From assembly GCF_013623835.1 (NCBI RefSeq), contig NZ_JABKDE010000002.1, forward strand, positions 1 through 64,000: a stretch of DNA of 64,000 nt, written 5' to 3'. How positions within the stretch are numbered: the first letter of the stretch is position 1; each line of letters starts with the position of its first letter. The DNA comes from Brevibacterium oceani (GTDB lineage: Bacteria > Actinomycetota > Actinomycetes > Actinomycetales > Brevibacteriaceae). Of the stretch, positions 34,191 to 43,800 are shown piece by piece. A model generated the notes under the pieces. The model was not told where the DNA came from, made no database searches, and saw only the letters and a list, made by a program, of their open reading frames with translations. The position numbers and the translations under genes were made by a program.

Positions 34191-34960
34191 TTCTTCTCCT
34201 CTGCGGTCGAGCCGAGGTAGGCACGGATGACGTCCGGATTCGACTGGATCTCCGCCGGCGTTCCCAACGCGAGCTTCTGCCCGTGGTCGAGCACGAGGAT
34301 GGTGTCCGCGAGCCCCATGATCATGCTCATCTTGTGCTCGACGAGGAGCACGGACACACCGCGCTTCGGCAGGGAGCGGATGAGATTGCCGAAATCGGTC
34401 GTCTCCTCCTCAGGGATGCCGCCGGCAGGTTCGTCGAGGAGCAGCAGCTCTGGTTCGGTGGCCAGAGCCATCGCGACCGCCGTCCGCTTCTGCACCTCCT
34501 GGGGAACGTTGGACGCCAGATCGTGACGGTGGGTATCGATCTCGCAGAATTCCAGCGCCTCCATCGCCTTGTCCTTATTGATGCGTGACTCCCGGCGGTG
34601 GCGCGGGGTGTGGAAGACGGCGTCGAAGATCGTCGACTTCGACCGCACGATCCGACCGGCCAGGACGTTCTCGAGAAGGGTGCTGTCATCGAAGAGATGG
34701 GTGGTCTGGAATGTCCGAGCAATGCCGTCGGCGACCGCGTGGTGAGGGGAGGAGTTCGTGATGTCGTCGCCCTTGAACGTGACCGACCCGGACGTGGGCC
34801 GATAATAGCCGTGGATGAGGTTGAACAACGTCGACTTGCCCGCCCCGTTGGGGCCGATGACCGCGGTGATCCGGCCTTCCTCCACGTCGAGGCTGACGTC
34901 CTTGACCGCGTCGAGTCCACCGAACCGTTTGCCGAGGTCGCGTATCTCCAACAGTGTCAT
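34187..34960 (-). CDS. livG: branched-chain amino acid-type ABC transporter ATPase LivG
   Basis: 257 aa. Walker A IGPNGAGKSTLFNLIHGYYR, FKGDDITNSSPHHAVADGIA (LivG-type), Walker B LLLLDEPAGGIPEEETTDFG and the H-loop VLLVEHKMSMIMGLADTILV are visible. The signature motif is unusual: at the usual LSxGQ position the sequence reads NVPQEVQKRTAVAMALATEP, without LSGG. LivG-type proteins commonly have a degenerate signature such as LPYGxQRR, but the loss here is more marked. ATP hydrolysis may rely on the LivF half. It overlaps livM and livF by 4 nt. Confidence 0.92.
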   Translation of the reverse strand: MTLLEIRDLGKRFGGLDAVKDVSLDVEEGRITAVIGPNGAGKSTLFNLIHGYYRPTSGSVTFKGDDITNSSPHHAVADGIARTFQTTHLFDDSTLLENVLAGRIVRSKSTIFDAVFHTPRHRRESRINKDKAMEALEFCEIDTHRHDLASNVPQEVQKRTAVAMALATEPELLLLDEPAGGIPEEETTDFGNLIRSLPKRGVSVLLVEHKMSMIMGLADTILVLDHGQKLALGTPAEIQSNPDVIRAYLGSTAEEKK

Positions 34961-36018
34961 TTCGTCTCCTCGGGATCGATACCGCTTGTGACGGTGCCGC
35001 TCTTGGCGGTGTCGTACTCAGGGGAGGCTCCATCCGCAGTGCGACGAGCCTCGGCGATCTTCTGCTTCCGACTGCGTCGGTCGACGATTCCGCCGAGGTA
35101 GCCGATGATCCCGCGCGGAGCGAAGATGACGAGGGCGACGATGATCGGGCCCAGGACGATGAATCGATACGCCTGGAAATCCTGGAAGAGTTCGAACAGG
35201 AAGGTCACGATCATGCTTCCCAGAAGCGGCCCGGCCACTGTCCCCATGCCGCCGACGAGGATGAACATGAGGAACTCGAAGGTTTTGTCGATGGAAGCGG
35301 AATCGGGGCCGATGAACCCGACGACCGTCGCGTAGAGTCCACCGCCGATCCCACCGAGCACCGCCGACGCCGCAAACGCGAGCTGTTTGCTGAAGCCGAC
35401 CCGGACGCCGATCGCATCGGCCAGATCCTCACTGGTGCGGATGGTCAGCAGCGTGCGGCCGACGCTGGAGCGGCGAATCGCGTGAGTGACGTAGATGCAG
35501 ATGAGCAGGATGACGAAGACCAGGTAGAACATGGCGACGGGGGATTCGAAGTCGATGATCCCGCCGCCTTCGGGGAATTTCACATTGTTGACTCCCGAAT
35601 GGGCGTGGGTGACCGATTCCCACCGGCTGATGACCAAGAAGATGATGAACCCGATCGCCATGGTGAAGATCGCGAAGTATTCGTCCTTCGTGCGCAGTGC
35701 GATCAGCCCGCAGAGGTAGCCGACGGCTGCGGTGCCGATGATCGTGACGATGAACGCCGACCAGAACGACCAGTCGAAGTCGGTCGTCAGCAGTCCCACG
35801 CCGTAGGCACCGATTCCGAAGAAACCGCCTTGGGCCAGGGACAGCTGTCCGGTGAATCCGAGGATGATGTTGAGTCCGTAGACGGCGATGGCCGCACACA
35901 TCCCGACAGTGACGACACGCATCGCGTAGTTCTGTTCGGCGAAGAAGATCGGAGCTGCGGCGAGGACGATCACGACGGCGAGCATGCCGAGGAGTCGGGG
36001 ATTCTTCAGCGCATTCAT
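34957..36018 (-). CDS. livM: branched-chain amino acid-type ABC transporter permease LivM
   Basis: 353 aa permease with about 9-10 hydrophobic segments. LNIILGFTGQLSLAQGGFFG is the LivM hallmark, and GRTLLTIRTSEDLADAIGVR corresponds to the ATPase-contacting loop. A hydrophilic C-terminal tail of ~45 residues follows. ATG 36018 was chosen because it overlaps the livH stop (ATGA) and begins a typical permease N-terminus. The frame stays open far upstream, but that part is antisense-like within livH. Confidence 0.93.
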   Translation of the reverse strand: MNALKNPRLLGMLAVVIVLAAAPIFFAEQNYAMRVVTVGMCAAIAVYGLNIILGFTGQLSLAQGGFFGIGAYGVGLLTTDFDWSFWSAFIVTIIGTAAVGYLCGLIALRTKDEYFAIFTMAIGFIIFLVISRWESVTHAHSGVNNVKFPEGGGIIDFESPVAMFYLVFVILLICIYVTHAIRRSSVGRTLLTIRTSEDLADAIGVRVGFSKQLAFAASAVLGGIGGGLYATVVGFIGPDSASIDKTFEFLMFILVGGMGTVAGPLLGSMIVTFLFELFQDFQAYRFIVLGPIIVALVIFAPRGIIGYLGGIVDRRSRKQKIAEARRTADGASPEYDTAKSGTVTSGIDPEETK

Positions 36019-36881
36019 CGTTGCACCGCCTTCGTGAACAGGCCCGTGGGTTTGATCGCGAGGACCGCGACGAGCACGATGAAGGCGACCGCCTCTCCCA
36101 CACCGGACGAGATGTATGTCGCGGTCATCGTCTCGGCAATGGCCAAGGCGAATCCTCCGACGATGGCCCCGGGCAGCGATCCGAGCCCGCCGAGGATGAT
36201 GATCGCGAACACCTTGAGGTTGAGAGCATCGCCCATCGTCGGCGAGAGGAGGTTGATCGGTGCGACCAGGCCGGCGGCGATCGTCGCGAGGAGCGCGGAG
36301 AGACCGAGCGTCAGCATCGACACCATGGAGGGGTTGATCCCCACCAGTGAGGCGCCGACGCGATCCTGCTCGATGGCTTCGATCGTCTGTCCGTGGATGG
36401 AGCGTTTGATGAACCAGGCGAGCAGGGCGAGCACGATGACCGCGACGACGATGATGACGATGCGCTGGGCGGAGATCTCCGCGCCGAGGATGCGCAGCTC
36501 GCCCGTGATGGGCGTGTCCATACGGCGGAAGTCGGCTCCCCAGATCGCCTGAGCCAGAGCCTGGAAGAAGAACATCGCCCCGACCGCCGCGATCATGTGG
36601 TGGGTGTGAGGTGAGTTCCGCAGCGGATGGAACACCAGCCGCTCGAGTCCGACGCCAACGACGAAGAGCATGATCGCGGCGATGCCGATGGCGGCGATAT
36701 AGGGGACGCCGATGGTCGTGAGGAAGAAGTAGGTGAGGTAGGCGCCGAGCATGTACAGCGCACCGTGAGCCAGATTCGGAATGCGCAGCACACCGAAGAC
36801 CAAGGTCAGACCGATGGCGGCGAGACAGTACACGCCGCCCAACGCGAGACCGTTGAAGAGCTGTTGGATGAAGAGAGTCAT
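36015..36881 (-). CDS. livH: branched-chain amino acid-type ABC transporter permease LivH
   Basis: 288 aa permease. FIQQLFNGLALGGVYCLAAI at the N-terminus and LGVLRIPNLAHGALYMLGAY-like FGVLRIPNLAHGALYMLGAY are LivH hallmarks, as is FAIIILGGLGSLPGAIVGGF. ATG 36881 with AGAGGA about 10 nt upstream fits the conserved family start. An upstream in-frame ATG (36968) lies in repeat DNA and would add a Cys/Pro-rich segment unlike any permease. Confidence 0.93.
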   Translation of the reverse strand: MTLFIQQLFNGLALGGVYCLAAIGLTLVFGVLRIPNLAHGALYMLGAYLTYFFLTTIGVPYIAAIGIAAIMLFVVGVGLERLVFHPLRNSPHTHHMIAAVGAMFFFQALAQAIWGADFRRMDTPITGELRILGAEISAQRIVIIVVAVIVLALLAWFIKRSIHGQTIEAIEQDRVGASLVGINPSMVSMLTLGLSALLATIAAGLVAPINLLSPTMGDALNLKVFAIIILGGLGSLPGAIVGGFALAIAETMTATYISSGVGEAVAFIVLVAVLAIKPTGLFTKAVQR

Positions 36882-36916
36882 GAAGTCGAGTCCTCTGGAG
36901 ACAGGTGGACGGCACG

Positions 36917-37000
36917 GGCAGGGTGCGCTCGGCACAGGCAGGGTGCGCTCGGCACAGGCGCTCGCCATCAGCGGTCGGCATGAGCGGTCGGCACCCTGCC
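36917..37000. repeat. 20-bp tandem repeat with an inverted copy between livJ and livH
   Basis: Two perfect copies of GGCAGGGTGCGCTCGGCACA lie at 36917-36936 and 36937-36956. GCACCCTGCC at 36991-37000 is the reverse complement of the first ten bases. GCGGTCGGCA also repeats within 36971-36993. In the livJ-to-livH RNA this can fold into alternative hairpins, which suits differential expression of binding protein over permeases. Confidence 0.85.
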
Positions 37001-37018
37001 CTTATGTGTGCCGGGGCG

Positions 37019-38233
37019 TCACTTGGCGTCGGACACCTGGTCGATGGGCACCTTCGTGTACTCGCCGTCATCGTCGAGGTAGGTTGCTTCGAGGTTCGGA
37101 TTGAGCAGATGGCCCTGGTCGGTGATCTCGTCGGGGAAGCCGTTGACCTTGTACTTGTCATCTACTTCGGGCAGGGCGTCGGAGATGGAGGCTCGGATCT
37201 TCTCCGGATCGTCGGTGGATCCCGAAACTTCCATGGCCTTAGTGATGATCGCAATACCCTGGTAGTTCAGAGCCGTTTCGCTGGTCGGGACCTTCTTGTC
37301 TCCGGCCTTGTCTGCGAACTTGTCGATGAAGTCCTTGGTACCCGGATCCTCATACTCCGAGACGGGCAGCACGCCGACCGAATTCGTGAGATTGTCGATC
37401 TTCGCCACCGTCGCCATCTCATCGAGCTTCGCCTGGTCCATGACGAGGAAGCTTCCTTCGAAGCCCTGCTTGCGGGCCTCTTCCATGATCAGTGCGGTCG
37501 GCTGGGAGGGACCGCCGACGAAGATAGCGTCGGGTTTGTCGGCCAGCGCCTTGGAGACCGGTCCAGCGAAGTCGGAGACAGTGGCGTAGTCGACGCTGTT
37601 GTCGCCGCCGACCGAACCTCCGGCTTCCTTCCACGCATCCGTGATCGATTTCGTCCACTGCTGGCCGTATTCGCTCTGCGTTCCCAGCAGTGCGAGCTTC
37701 TTCCCGCCGTGTTTCATCCCAGTCTCGGTGAACTCGGAGGCATAGGACTCGAAGTTCGGCGGGATCATCATCGTCAGCGGATTGTCCGACTGCACGATCG
37801 CCGGATCGGAGGTGTAGGCGGAGATGAGGAAGTTCGAGCGTCCGCTGTTGATCTGCTGAATCGCTTTGATCGCACCGGCATTGGGGGAGACGACGACCGG
37901 GGCTTTGTCCTGATCCGCCAGACGTTGCGCATTGCTTGCCGCAGTCGAGGGAGCGTACTTGTCGTCGAGGGACTTCAGCTCGAGGGTGACCGGTTTGCCG
38001 TCCACCTCGACGCCGTCATCGTTGAGGTCGTCGACGGCCATCTCAAGACCGATCTTCACATTCTCGCCATAGGCAGCGCCGCCGCCGCTGAGCGGTCCGG
38101 TGTAGCCGATGACGACGGTGTCTCCTCCATCGCCGGAGCCTCCGCCGCCGCACGCAGCGATCGTGAAAACGAGGGTGCCGATCGCCGCCGAGGACAGAAG
38201 CCTTCGACTACGGGTTCGCGGGACAGAGTTCAT
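37019..38233 (-). CDS. livJ: ABC transporter substrate-binding lipoprotein, LivJ/LivK type
   Basis: 404 aa. The N-terminus MNSVPRTRSRRLLSSAAIGT leads through a hydrophobic stretch to lipobox TIAAC, with Cys28 as the predicted lipidation site. The mature part begins TVVIGYTGPLSGGGAAYGEN and has APVVVSPNAGAIKAI, typical of periplasmic-binding-fold type I proteins. The ligand may be branched-chain amino acids, but the family also binds amides, aromatic acids and other carboxylates. ATG 38233 has AAAGGAG 6-7 nt upstream; a longer in-frame start upstream lacks a signal-peptide logic. It is first in the liv operon. Confidence 0.92.
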   Translation of the reverse strand: MNSVPRTRSRRLLSSAAIGTLVFTIAACGGGGSGDGGDTVVIGYTGPLSGGGAAYGENVKIGLEMAVDDLNDDGVEVDGKPVTLELKSLDDKYAPSTAASNAQRLADQDKAPVVVSPNAGAIKAIQQINSGRSNFLISAYTSDPAIVQSDNPLTMMIPPNFESYASEFTETGMKHGGKKLALLGTQSEYGQQWTKSITDAWKEAGGSVGGDNSVDYATVSDFAGPVSKALADKPDAIFVGGPSQPTALIMEEARKQGFEGSFLVMDQAKLDEMATVAKIDNLTNSVGVLPVSEYEDPGTKDFIDKFADKAGDKKVPTSETALNYQGIAIITKAMEVSGSTDDPEKIRASISDALPEVDDKYKVNGFPDEITDQGHLLNPNLEATYLDDDGEYTKVPIDQVSDAK

Positions 38234-38680
38234 CTTTTCTCCTTTGAAAAGCTCCTGGAGCGAGTCCGCTCCGCACAGTGCCCGAGGTGTCTTCGGTGAC
38301 CGTTCTCGGAGTCGCCGTCGTGACATGATCAACAGCGACTGACTTGAACCTTTCCAAATCCGATTTGCTAAGTCAATGGTTTTTCAACAGATTTTTGAAC
38401 GTTCGATAATCTGCTCTGATCAGCTGTCTCTCTGACGTGAATGACGAGGTCGGGGCCTATAGCGACGCGTCTGCTCACTTCTGTGTTCGGCGCTCGCCGG
38501 ATGGTCTGAGGGGATCTGACCACGCCTTGAGCAATCAATCGTTCAGTGCGCAGAATGGGCTAGAGTGGTGGCAGTTGCGCAAGAGAGCTCGGTCACACCG
38601 GCAGCGAAGGAATCGCTGAAGGCGACCGACCGTGCGAGGCGAAACAGTCACCGAAGACCACCATCGTGAGGAGCACGAAT
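38234..38680. promoter_or_regulatory. divergent regulatory region between livJ and the SDR gene
   Basis: About 450 nt without a supported gene. The part 38341-38420 is clearly AT-richer than its surroundings. On the minus strand TTGACT (38371-38376) is a possible livJ -35. A perfect dyad CAAATC-C-GATTTG at 38355-38367 lies just downstream of it, within the expected spacer. TTCAA and TTGAA arms flank 38383-38399. For the plus-strand gene, TTGAGC (38527-38532) and CAGAAT (38551-38556), 18 nt apart, are a weak promoter candidate. Confidence 0.45.
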
Positions 38681-39424
38681 ATGACTCGGACAGCAATCGT
38701 CACCGGCGGAGGACGCGGCATCGGGGCTGCCATCGCCAAGCGCCTCGGCGCCGACGGACTCAAGGTCGCCGTTCTCGACATGGGCCCGACCGACGACACC
38801 GTGGCCGCGATCAAAGCCGACGGGGGCGAAGCGATCGGTCTCGAGGCCGATGTGTCAAACGAAGAATCGGTCAATGCTGCGGTCAAGGAGGTCGCCGATA
38901 CCCTGGGTGCTCCTACCGTGTTGGTCAACAACGCAGGGATCCTGCGTGACAACCTCCTGTTCAAGATGACCTACGAGGAGTTCAACAAGGTCCTCTCCGT
39001 CCACCTCGGCGGGGCATTCCTCATGGCCAAGGCCGTCCAGTCGTACATGGTCGAGGAGAAGTTCGGGCGCATCATCTCGATGTCCTCGACCTCGGCGCTC
39101 GGCAATCGCGGACAGACGAACTACTCGGCAGCGAAGGCCGGTATCCAGGGCATCACGAAGACCTGGGCGATCGAACTCGGCAAGTTCGGCATCACGGCCA
39201 ATGCGATCGCCCCCGGCTTCATCGAGACCGACATGACCAAGGCGACGGCAGAGCGCGTGGGAATGGGCTTCGACGACTTCGTCGCGGCCGCCGCCAAGGA
39301 GATCCCGGTCGCCCGGTCGGGCAAGCCCGAGGACATCGCGCACACTGCGTCCTTCCTCGCCTCGGAAGGCGCCGGATTCGTCTCCGGCCAAGTCATCTAC
39401 GTCGCCGGCGGCCCGCGCGACTGA
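38681..39424 (+). CDS. short-chain dehydrogenase, 3-oxoacyl-ACP/CoA reductase-like
   Basis: 247 aa classical SDR. The cofactor motif TGGGRGIGAAIAKRL, NNAG (83-86) and the catalytic Ser135, Tyr148 and Lys152 (NYSAAKAG) are all present. HLGGAFLMAKAVQSYM and the C-terminal FVSGQVIYVAGGPRD are typical of FabG-like enzymes. NADPH use is suggested by Arg in the glycine-rich loop but the acceptor strand is ambiguous. With the thiolase downstream it may reduce 3-oxoacyl-CoA or oxidise 3-hydroxyacyl-CoA. ATG 38681 has GAGGAG 8 nt upstream. Confidence 0.9.
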   Translation: MTRTAIVTGGGRGIGAAIAKRLGADGLKVAVLDMGPTDDTVAAIKADGGEAIGLEADVSNEESVNAAVKEVADTLGAPTVLVNNAGILRDNLLFKMTYEEFNKVLSVHLGGAFLMAKAVQSYMVEEKFGRIISMSSTSALGNRGQTNYSAAKAGIQGITKTWAIELGKFGITANAIAPGFIETDMTKATAERVGMGFDDFVAAAAKEIPVARSGKPEDIAHTASFLASEGAGFVSGQVIYVAGGPRD

Positions 39425-39445
39425 CCTGGGCAGACTCCCCACGAG

Positions 39446-39511
39446 ACTGACCCAGGCTGGCGGCTCACGGGACTGACCCAGGCTGGCGCCCGCGGGACTC
39501 ACCCAGGCTGG
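39446..39511 (+). repeat. three 25-26 bp imperfect direct repeats between SDR and thiolase genes
   Basis: The core ACTGACCCAGGCTGG occurs at 39446-39460 and 39472-39486, with the variant ACTCACCCAGGCTGG at 39497-39511. Intervening bases are also similar (C/G-rich with GGG). The repeats lie in noncoding DNA just after the SDR stop. No promoter or terminator function can be assigned. Confidence 0.8.
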
Positions 39512-39642
39512 TGGCCCTCGGGGTTGACCCGTCAGATGCCCTGTCGGGCTGATCTAGACGAAATCAGAGCACGGCGCCCGCACTGAGGGCGTGGTGCAGA
39601 CAATCAGGACGCGTTGTTCGACTTCATTGAAAGGTTTGACCC

Positions 39643-40842
39643 ATGAGGGAAGCAGTAATCGTTTCGACGGCACGCACGCCGATCGGCAAGGCCTACAGGG
39701 GTGCGTTCAACGACACCCAGGCCCAGGAACTGGCGGGGCATGCGGTCAAGCATGCGGTCTCCCGGGCGGGTCTCGATGACGGTGAAGTCGAGGACGTCAT
39801 CCTCGGCGCCGCTCTGCAGCAGGGCAGCCAGGGAACGAACGTGGCCAGGCAGGCCGCCCTGCGTGCCGGACTCCCGGTGACGGTCCCCGGTATGTCGATC
39901 GACCGGCAGTGCTCCTCGGGGCTGATGGCCATCGCGACGGCCGCGAAGCAGATCCTCGTCGACGGTCAGGAGATCGCGGTCGGCGGCGGGGTTGAGTCGG
40001 TCTCGCTGGTGCAGAACGACAAGATGAACAATTTCCGGGCCAAGGATCCGTGGCTCGAAGAGAACGTTCCCGGGATCTACTATCCGATGTTGGCCACCGC
40101 CGAGGTGGTGGCGGAGCGCTACGGCGTCAGCCGGGAAGCGCAGGACGAATATTCGCTGAGCTCACAGCAGCGCACCGCTGCCGCTCAGGAGGCCGGTCGA
40201 TTCGACGACGAGATCGTGCCCCTGCCGACGACGAAGGTCGTCGTCGACAAGGAGACGAAGGAGACGTCGAAGCAGGATGTGGTCCTCGAAGCCGATGAGG
40301 GCAACCGCCCCTCGACCACGCTGGAGAGCCTGGCCGGGCTGAACCCGGTCCTCGACCCCGGTGTGGCATCGAAGGTTCCGTCGATCACCGCCGGCAATGC
40401 GTCGCAGCTCTCCGACGGCGCTTCGGCTTCGGTGCTGATGTCGAGCGAGGAGGCCAGTCGTCGCGGTCTCGAACCGATGGGCATCTACCGGGGAATGGCG
40501 GTTGCCGGCTGCGCGCCGGACGAGATGGGCATCGGGCCGGTCTTCGCCATTCCGAAGCTGCTGAAGACTCATGGTCTGTCGATCGACGATATCGGACTGT
40601 GGGAACTCAACGAAGCGTTCGCCGTGCAGGCCCTGTACTGCCGCGATCGTCTCGGGATCGATCCCGAGAAGTACAACGTCGACGGCGGCGGCATCTCGGT
40701 GGGCCACCCCTACGGCATGACCGGTGCTCGTCTGGTCGGGCATGCACTGATCGAAGGTCGTCGTCGCGGCGTGAAGTACGTGGTCGTGACGATGTGCATC
40801 GGGGGCGGTCAGGGCGCTGCAGGTCTCTTCGAGGTCTGCTGA
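39643..40842 (+). CDS. thiolase (acetyl-CoA C-acyltransferase family)
   Basis: 399 aa, full length. The acylated nucleophile is Cys90 in [16 protein letters not shown]. The catalytic His355 is in [20 protein letters not shown], and the proton-transfer Cys385 is in [21 protein letters not shown] is also present. It either cleaves 3-oxoacyl-CoA (beta-oxidation) or condenses acetyl-CoA. The neighbouring SDR suggests a two-step 3-hydroxy/3-oxoacyl-CoA module. The start is ATG 39643; the -10 to -5 region reads AAAGGTTTG. Confidence 0.93.
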   Translation: MREAVIVSTARTPIGKAYRGAFNDTQAQELAGHAVKHAVSRAGLDDGEVEDVILGAALQQGSQGTNVARQAALRAGLPVTVPGMSIDRQCSSGLMAIATAAKQILVDGQEIAVGGGVESVSLVQNDKMNNFRAKDPWLEENVPGIYYPMLATAEVVAERYGVSREAQDEYSLSSQQRTAAAQEAGRFDDEIVPLPTTKVVVDKETKETSKQDVVLEADEGNRPSTTLESLAGLNPVLDPGVASKVPSITAGNASQLSDGASASVLMSSEEASRRGLEPMGIYRGMAVAGCAPDEMGIGPVFAIPKLLKTHGLSIDDIGLWELNEAFAVQALYCRDRLGIDPEKYNVDGGGISVGHPYGMTGARLVGHALIEGRRRGVKYVVVTMCIGGGQGAAGLFEVC

Positions 40843-40848
40843 GTCCGA

Positions 40849-40870
40849 GGGGCTGGTCCGGCCAGTCCCC
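40849..40870. terminator. weak hairpin between convergent thiolase and HNH genes
   Basis: GGGGCTGG (40849-40856) can pair with CCAGTCCCC (40862-40870) with one bulged base and a 5-nt loop. It occupies the 37-nt gap between the two stop codons. The position fits a shared terminator, but the stem is short. Confidence 0.4.
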
Positions 40871-40879
40871 GCGCTCGGT

Positions 40880-43800
40880 TCAGAACGGCGGGGGCTCGCC
40901 GGAGTCCCAGAACCAGTCGCGGAGTTCGGTAGAGTCCGTGTGCGAATCGGACGCGTCGACGTAGGCCGCGAAAGGGTCGGAGGGAGCCTCGCGCCACCCC
41001 GGCTGTCCCTCCGCGGCGGCAGGCTCGGGACACTCCCGTGCCTGCCGCCGCTGGCCGCGGGCAGGGGTCTCTTCGGTCGACGGCGTGTCGTCCGTCGGGA
41101 GCTCTGACGCGACCGGGCGGTTTGCCCGTGGCATGGCACTGCCGAAACGCTCGAGGAACAGGCGCGCGTGCTCGACGTTGAGCGGGTTGTCCGGAGCAAT
41201 GACTTCGACGGTGACTCCACGGCGAAACACGTACTCGAGGTGACCGGGCTCAGTCATCCGGACGTCGAACTTCTTCGCGGTCTTGAGGCTGTGGTGCAGC
41301 TTGCACAGACAATGGATGTTGCCGAAACGAGTCAGTCCTCCCCGGTTCGGGTCGGCGTGGTCGAACGGGTCGATGTGGTCAACTTCCGAGGTTTCGGCGG
41401 GCAGGGTGCAGCCGGGGAACGTGCAGGTCACGTACTGTGCAACGAGCGTTTTGCGCACGTTGTTGGGAATGGCGTACGTCTTTGCCTTGGCGTCGATCGG
41501 CGTCCCGGTCGCAGGGTCGGTGAGCAGGCGCGTCCACGTGGTGGAGTAGCCCGCGACCCTGCGCGCCATGTCGGCCGGGATCGGTGAACCGTCTGGAAGC
41601 ATGCCGGCTAGATCGCACACTTCTTCTGACGACAGCTGTTTCGCCGCTGGCGTCGCTGCGTCTGTGTTTGGAGTCAGTGTTGTGGCCGGTGGTGTTGGTG
41701 TGGTGGTCGTTGGTGATTCTGGGGGCGTCGGTGGACCGCCGTGGTGGGGCGGTGGGTCTGTGGTGTCCGCGAACGCGGTCGCTGTCGGACGCTCTTCTGC
41801 TTCGCCCGCCGGTGCAGGTGCCTGGCTGCCCTCGCCATCCACACGGTTCGTGAACTGGCTGAGCAGGGTGAGCATGGGCACGGTGATGAACGTGCTCGCT
41901 TGGTTCGCCAACCAGTACTCGCTGGTGGGCATGTCGAGGAGGAACTCGAAGCTGATTCGGTGACCGCCCTCGTTGCGGATGGTGTTTCCGAACGCATCGA
42001 CTGCGCCGTCAGCGGCCGCCTCGGTTCCCTCGGCGGCAGGGCGAGCCCCGCTCGCACGCGATCCGATCAGCGACGAGAGCGCGTCGTTGATGTCGGTGCG
42101 ATTGACGCTGTTCTGCGCTCCGAAGTCGGTGGTGGTCATTGCGTTCCTGGCGCCGGCGTTTGTCGGGTGGCCGGTGGCCTCGTGGCTCGTGTTGCTGCTG
42201 AGGATAGCTTCGAGGATCTGTGACTCGAAGGTGCGGTCGGCCGGAGTTGTCGTTCCTGCGGACGCCGCTGCTGAGCCGATCGTCTCGGCGACATCGGCTT
42301 CGGTCCCGGTTCCGGTCTCATCCTCAGGGCCGGCCCCAGGCGCAGTGTCAAGCTCAGGGCCGACAAAGGCCTCAGCTCCAGCTTCAGTCTCATTCGAGAC
42401 AGACTTCTCCCCTGAAGCCTCGGCGTACCCGGTCTCGTGAAGGTCGTCGAAGACGCGTTCAATGTAGTCGAGCAGTGACTCGCCTTCGTGCATGGGGACT
42501 CCGTCGGGCCCGGCGAACAGCCCGTCGAGTGGGAAGTCGGTGCTCGTCGACGCGCCGTCGGCGTCATTGGTGCTGATGATGCGCAGCTTCATCTGCGGCC
42601 TCGTACGAGTGAGGATGTCGAACATCAGTGCCGAGATGGACTGGTCCTCGTCGAAGCAGTCCCCGGACTTGAGCTGATCGGAGAACGCGCTGGTGTTGCT
42701 CTTGTACACGGCCCGAGCGAACGCATCGAGCCTGCGGAAGCACGCCTGAAGCTCCGGTGCGGGACCGGTCAGGGTGAGGTGTGCAGTGCCGTCGTCGCCG
42801 GTGGTGAGGTCGACCCGACGGCGCAGAGCAACGTTCTTGAGCGTATCTTCGGGAGCTTGGGTCGCGGCGATCTTGAACGCGAGCGAGCGCTTGAAGGTCT
42901 CGATCGTGATGTCTGCGCGCCTCTGAGCGAGGAACCTATCAATGGTCGGCAGGTTCTCGAAGTGGAGGTCACGGCAGGCACGCGTCACGCAGTCGACGTG
43001 CTCGATGGTGAAGTCACCGTCGAGACAGCGACGCAGGAACTTCGGCAGCCCGTGAGCGAACGTCATCGACGCGGTCATGTGCCGCAGGGCATTGCTCGTC
43101 GTGGCTCCGAGCAGGCTCGAATACACTCCGGCCTCGGTCGGTTCGAGGTTGCCGCGCAGCCAGGTGAAGAACGTCTGAGTCGGTTCGTAACCTGGGAAAT
43201 CGGGCAGGGGAGCCGGATTGGAGAGGATCTCTTCGGCCCGCTCAGCGGCGCGACGAAGGAGGCGGCCCGCTGCACGGTTCTTCTTCTGACCCTTGCCTTT
43301 AGCGAACGTCGTGCCGGTCTCGGCCTCGACCTGCGTCTTGGCCTCTGCCCATGCCGCTGCCTCAGCAGCAGTGAGGGCCGCGAGCGACGTGGGCGGGAAT
43401 CGGTCGGAGGTCGCTTCTGTGGCGGACGCGTCGTCAGACCCGGCGGCCGAATCGGCGCGTTCAGCCGCTGCCAGACCGTCGGCGCCTGCGACACCGCTGG
43501 AACCTGCGCCGTCCGCTTCGCTGCTGCCGGCCTCATCGGGTTCCTTCGCGTCGGCGGACGCATCGTTTCCGGTCTCCCGGTGGCGGGCAACGGTCTCGGT
43601 GAACGACGCGAACTCGTAGACGTCATCGAGCTGCGCGCCGGTGAGCCCGAGGACGTAGGCGACATCCTGAACGACGACCTTGCTGGTGGCGACGAGCGAG
43701 TTGACCTGGGCGATGCTGCTCTCTGCGTAGGCGTGGAGCAGGTCGACGAGTTCATAGTCTTCGGCGACTTCGAGCCGGCGACCGTGTGCGCGACGATGCT

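Noticed and set aside
36019..37161. Very long open frame giving LivM a 380-residue N-terminal extension
   Set aside because: It runs antisense-like through livH, is Arg/His-rich, and the LivM family start is at ATG 36018.
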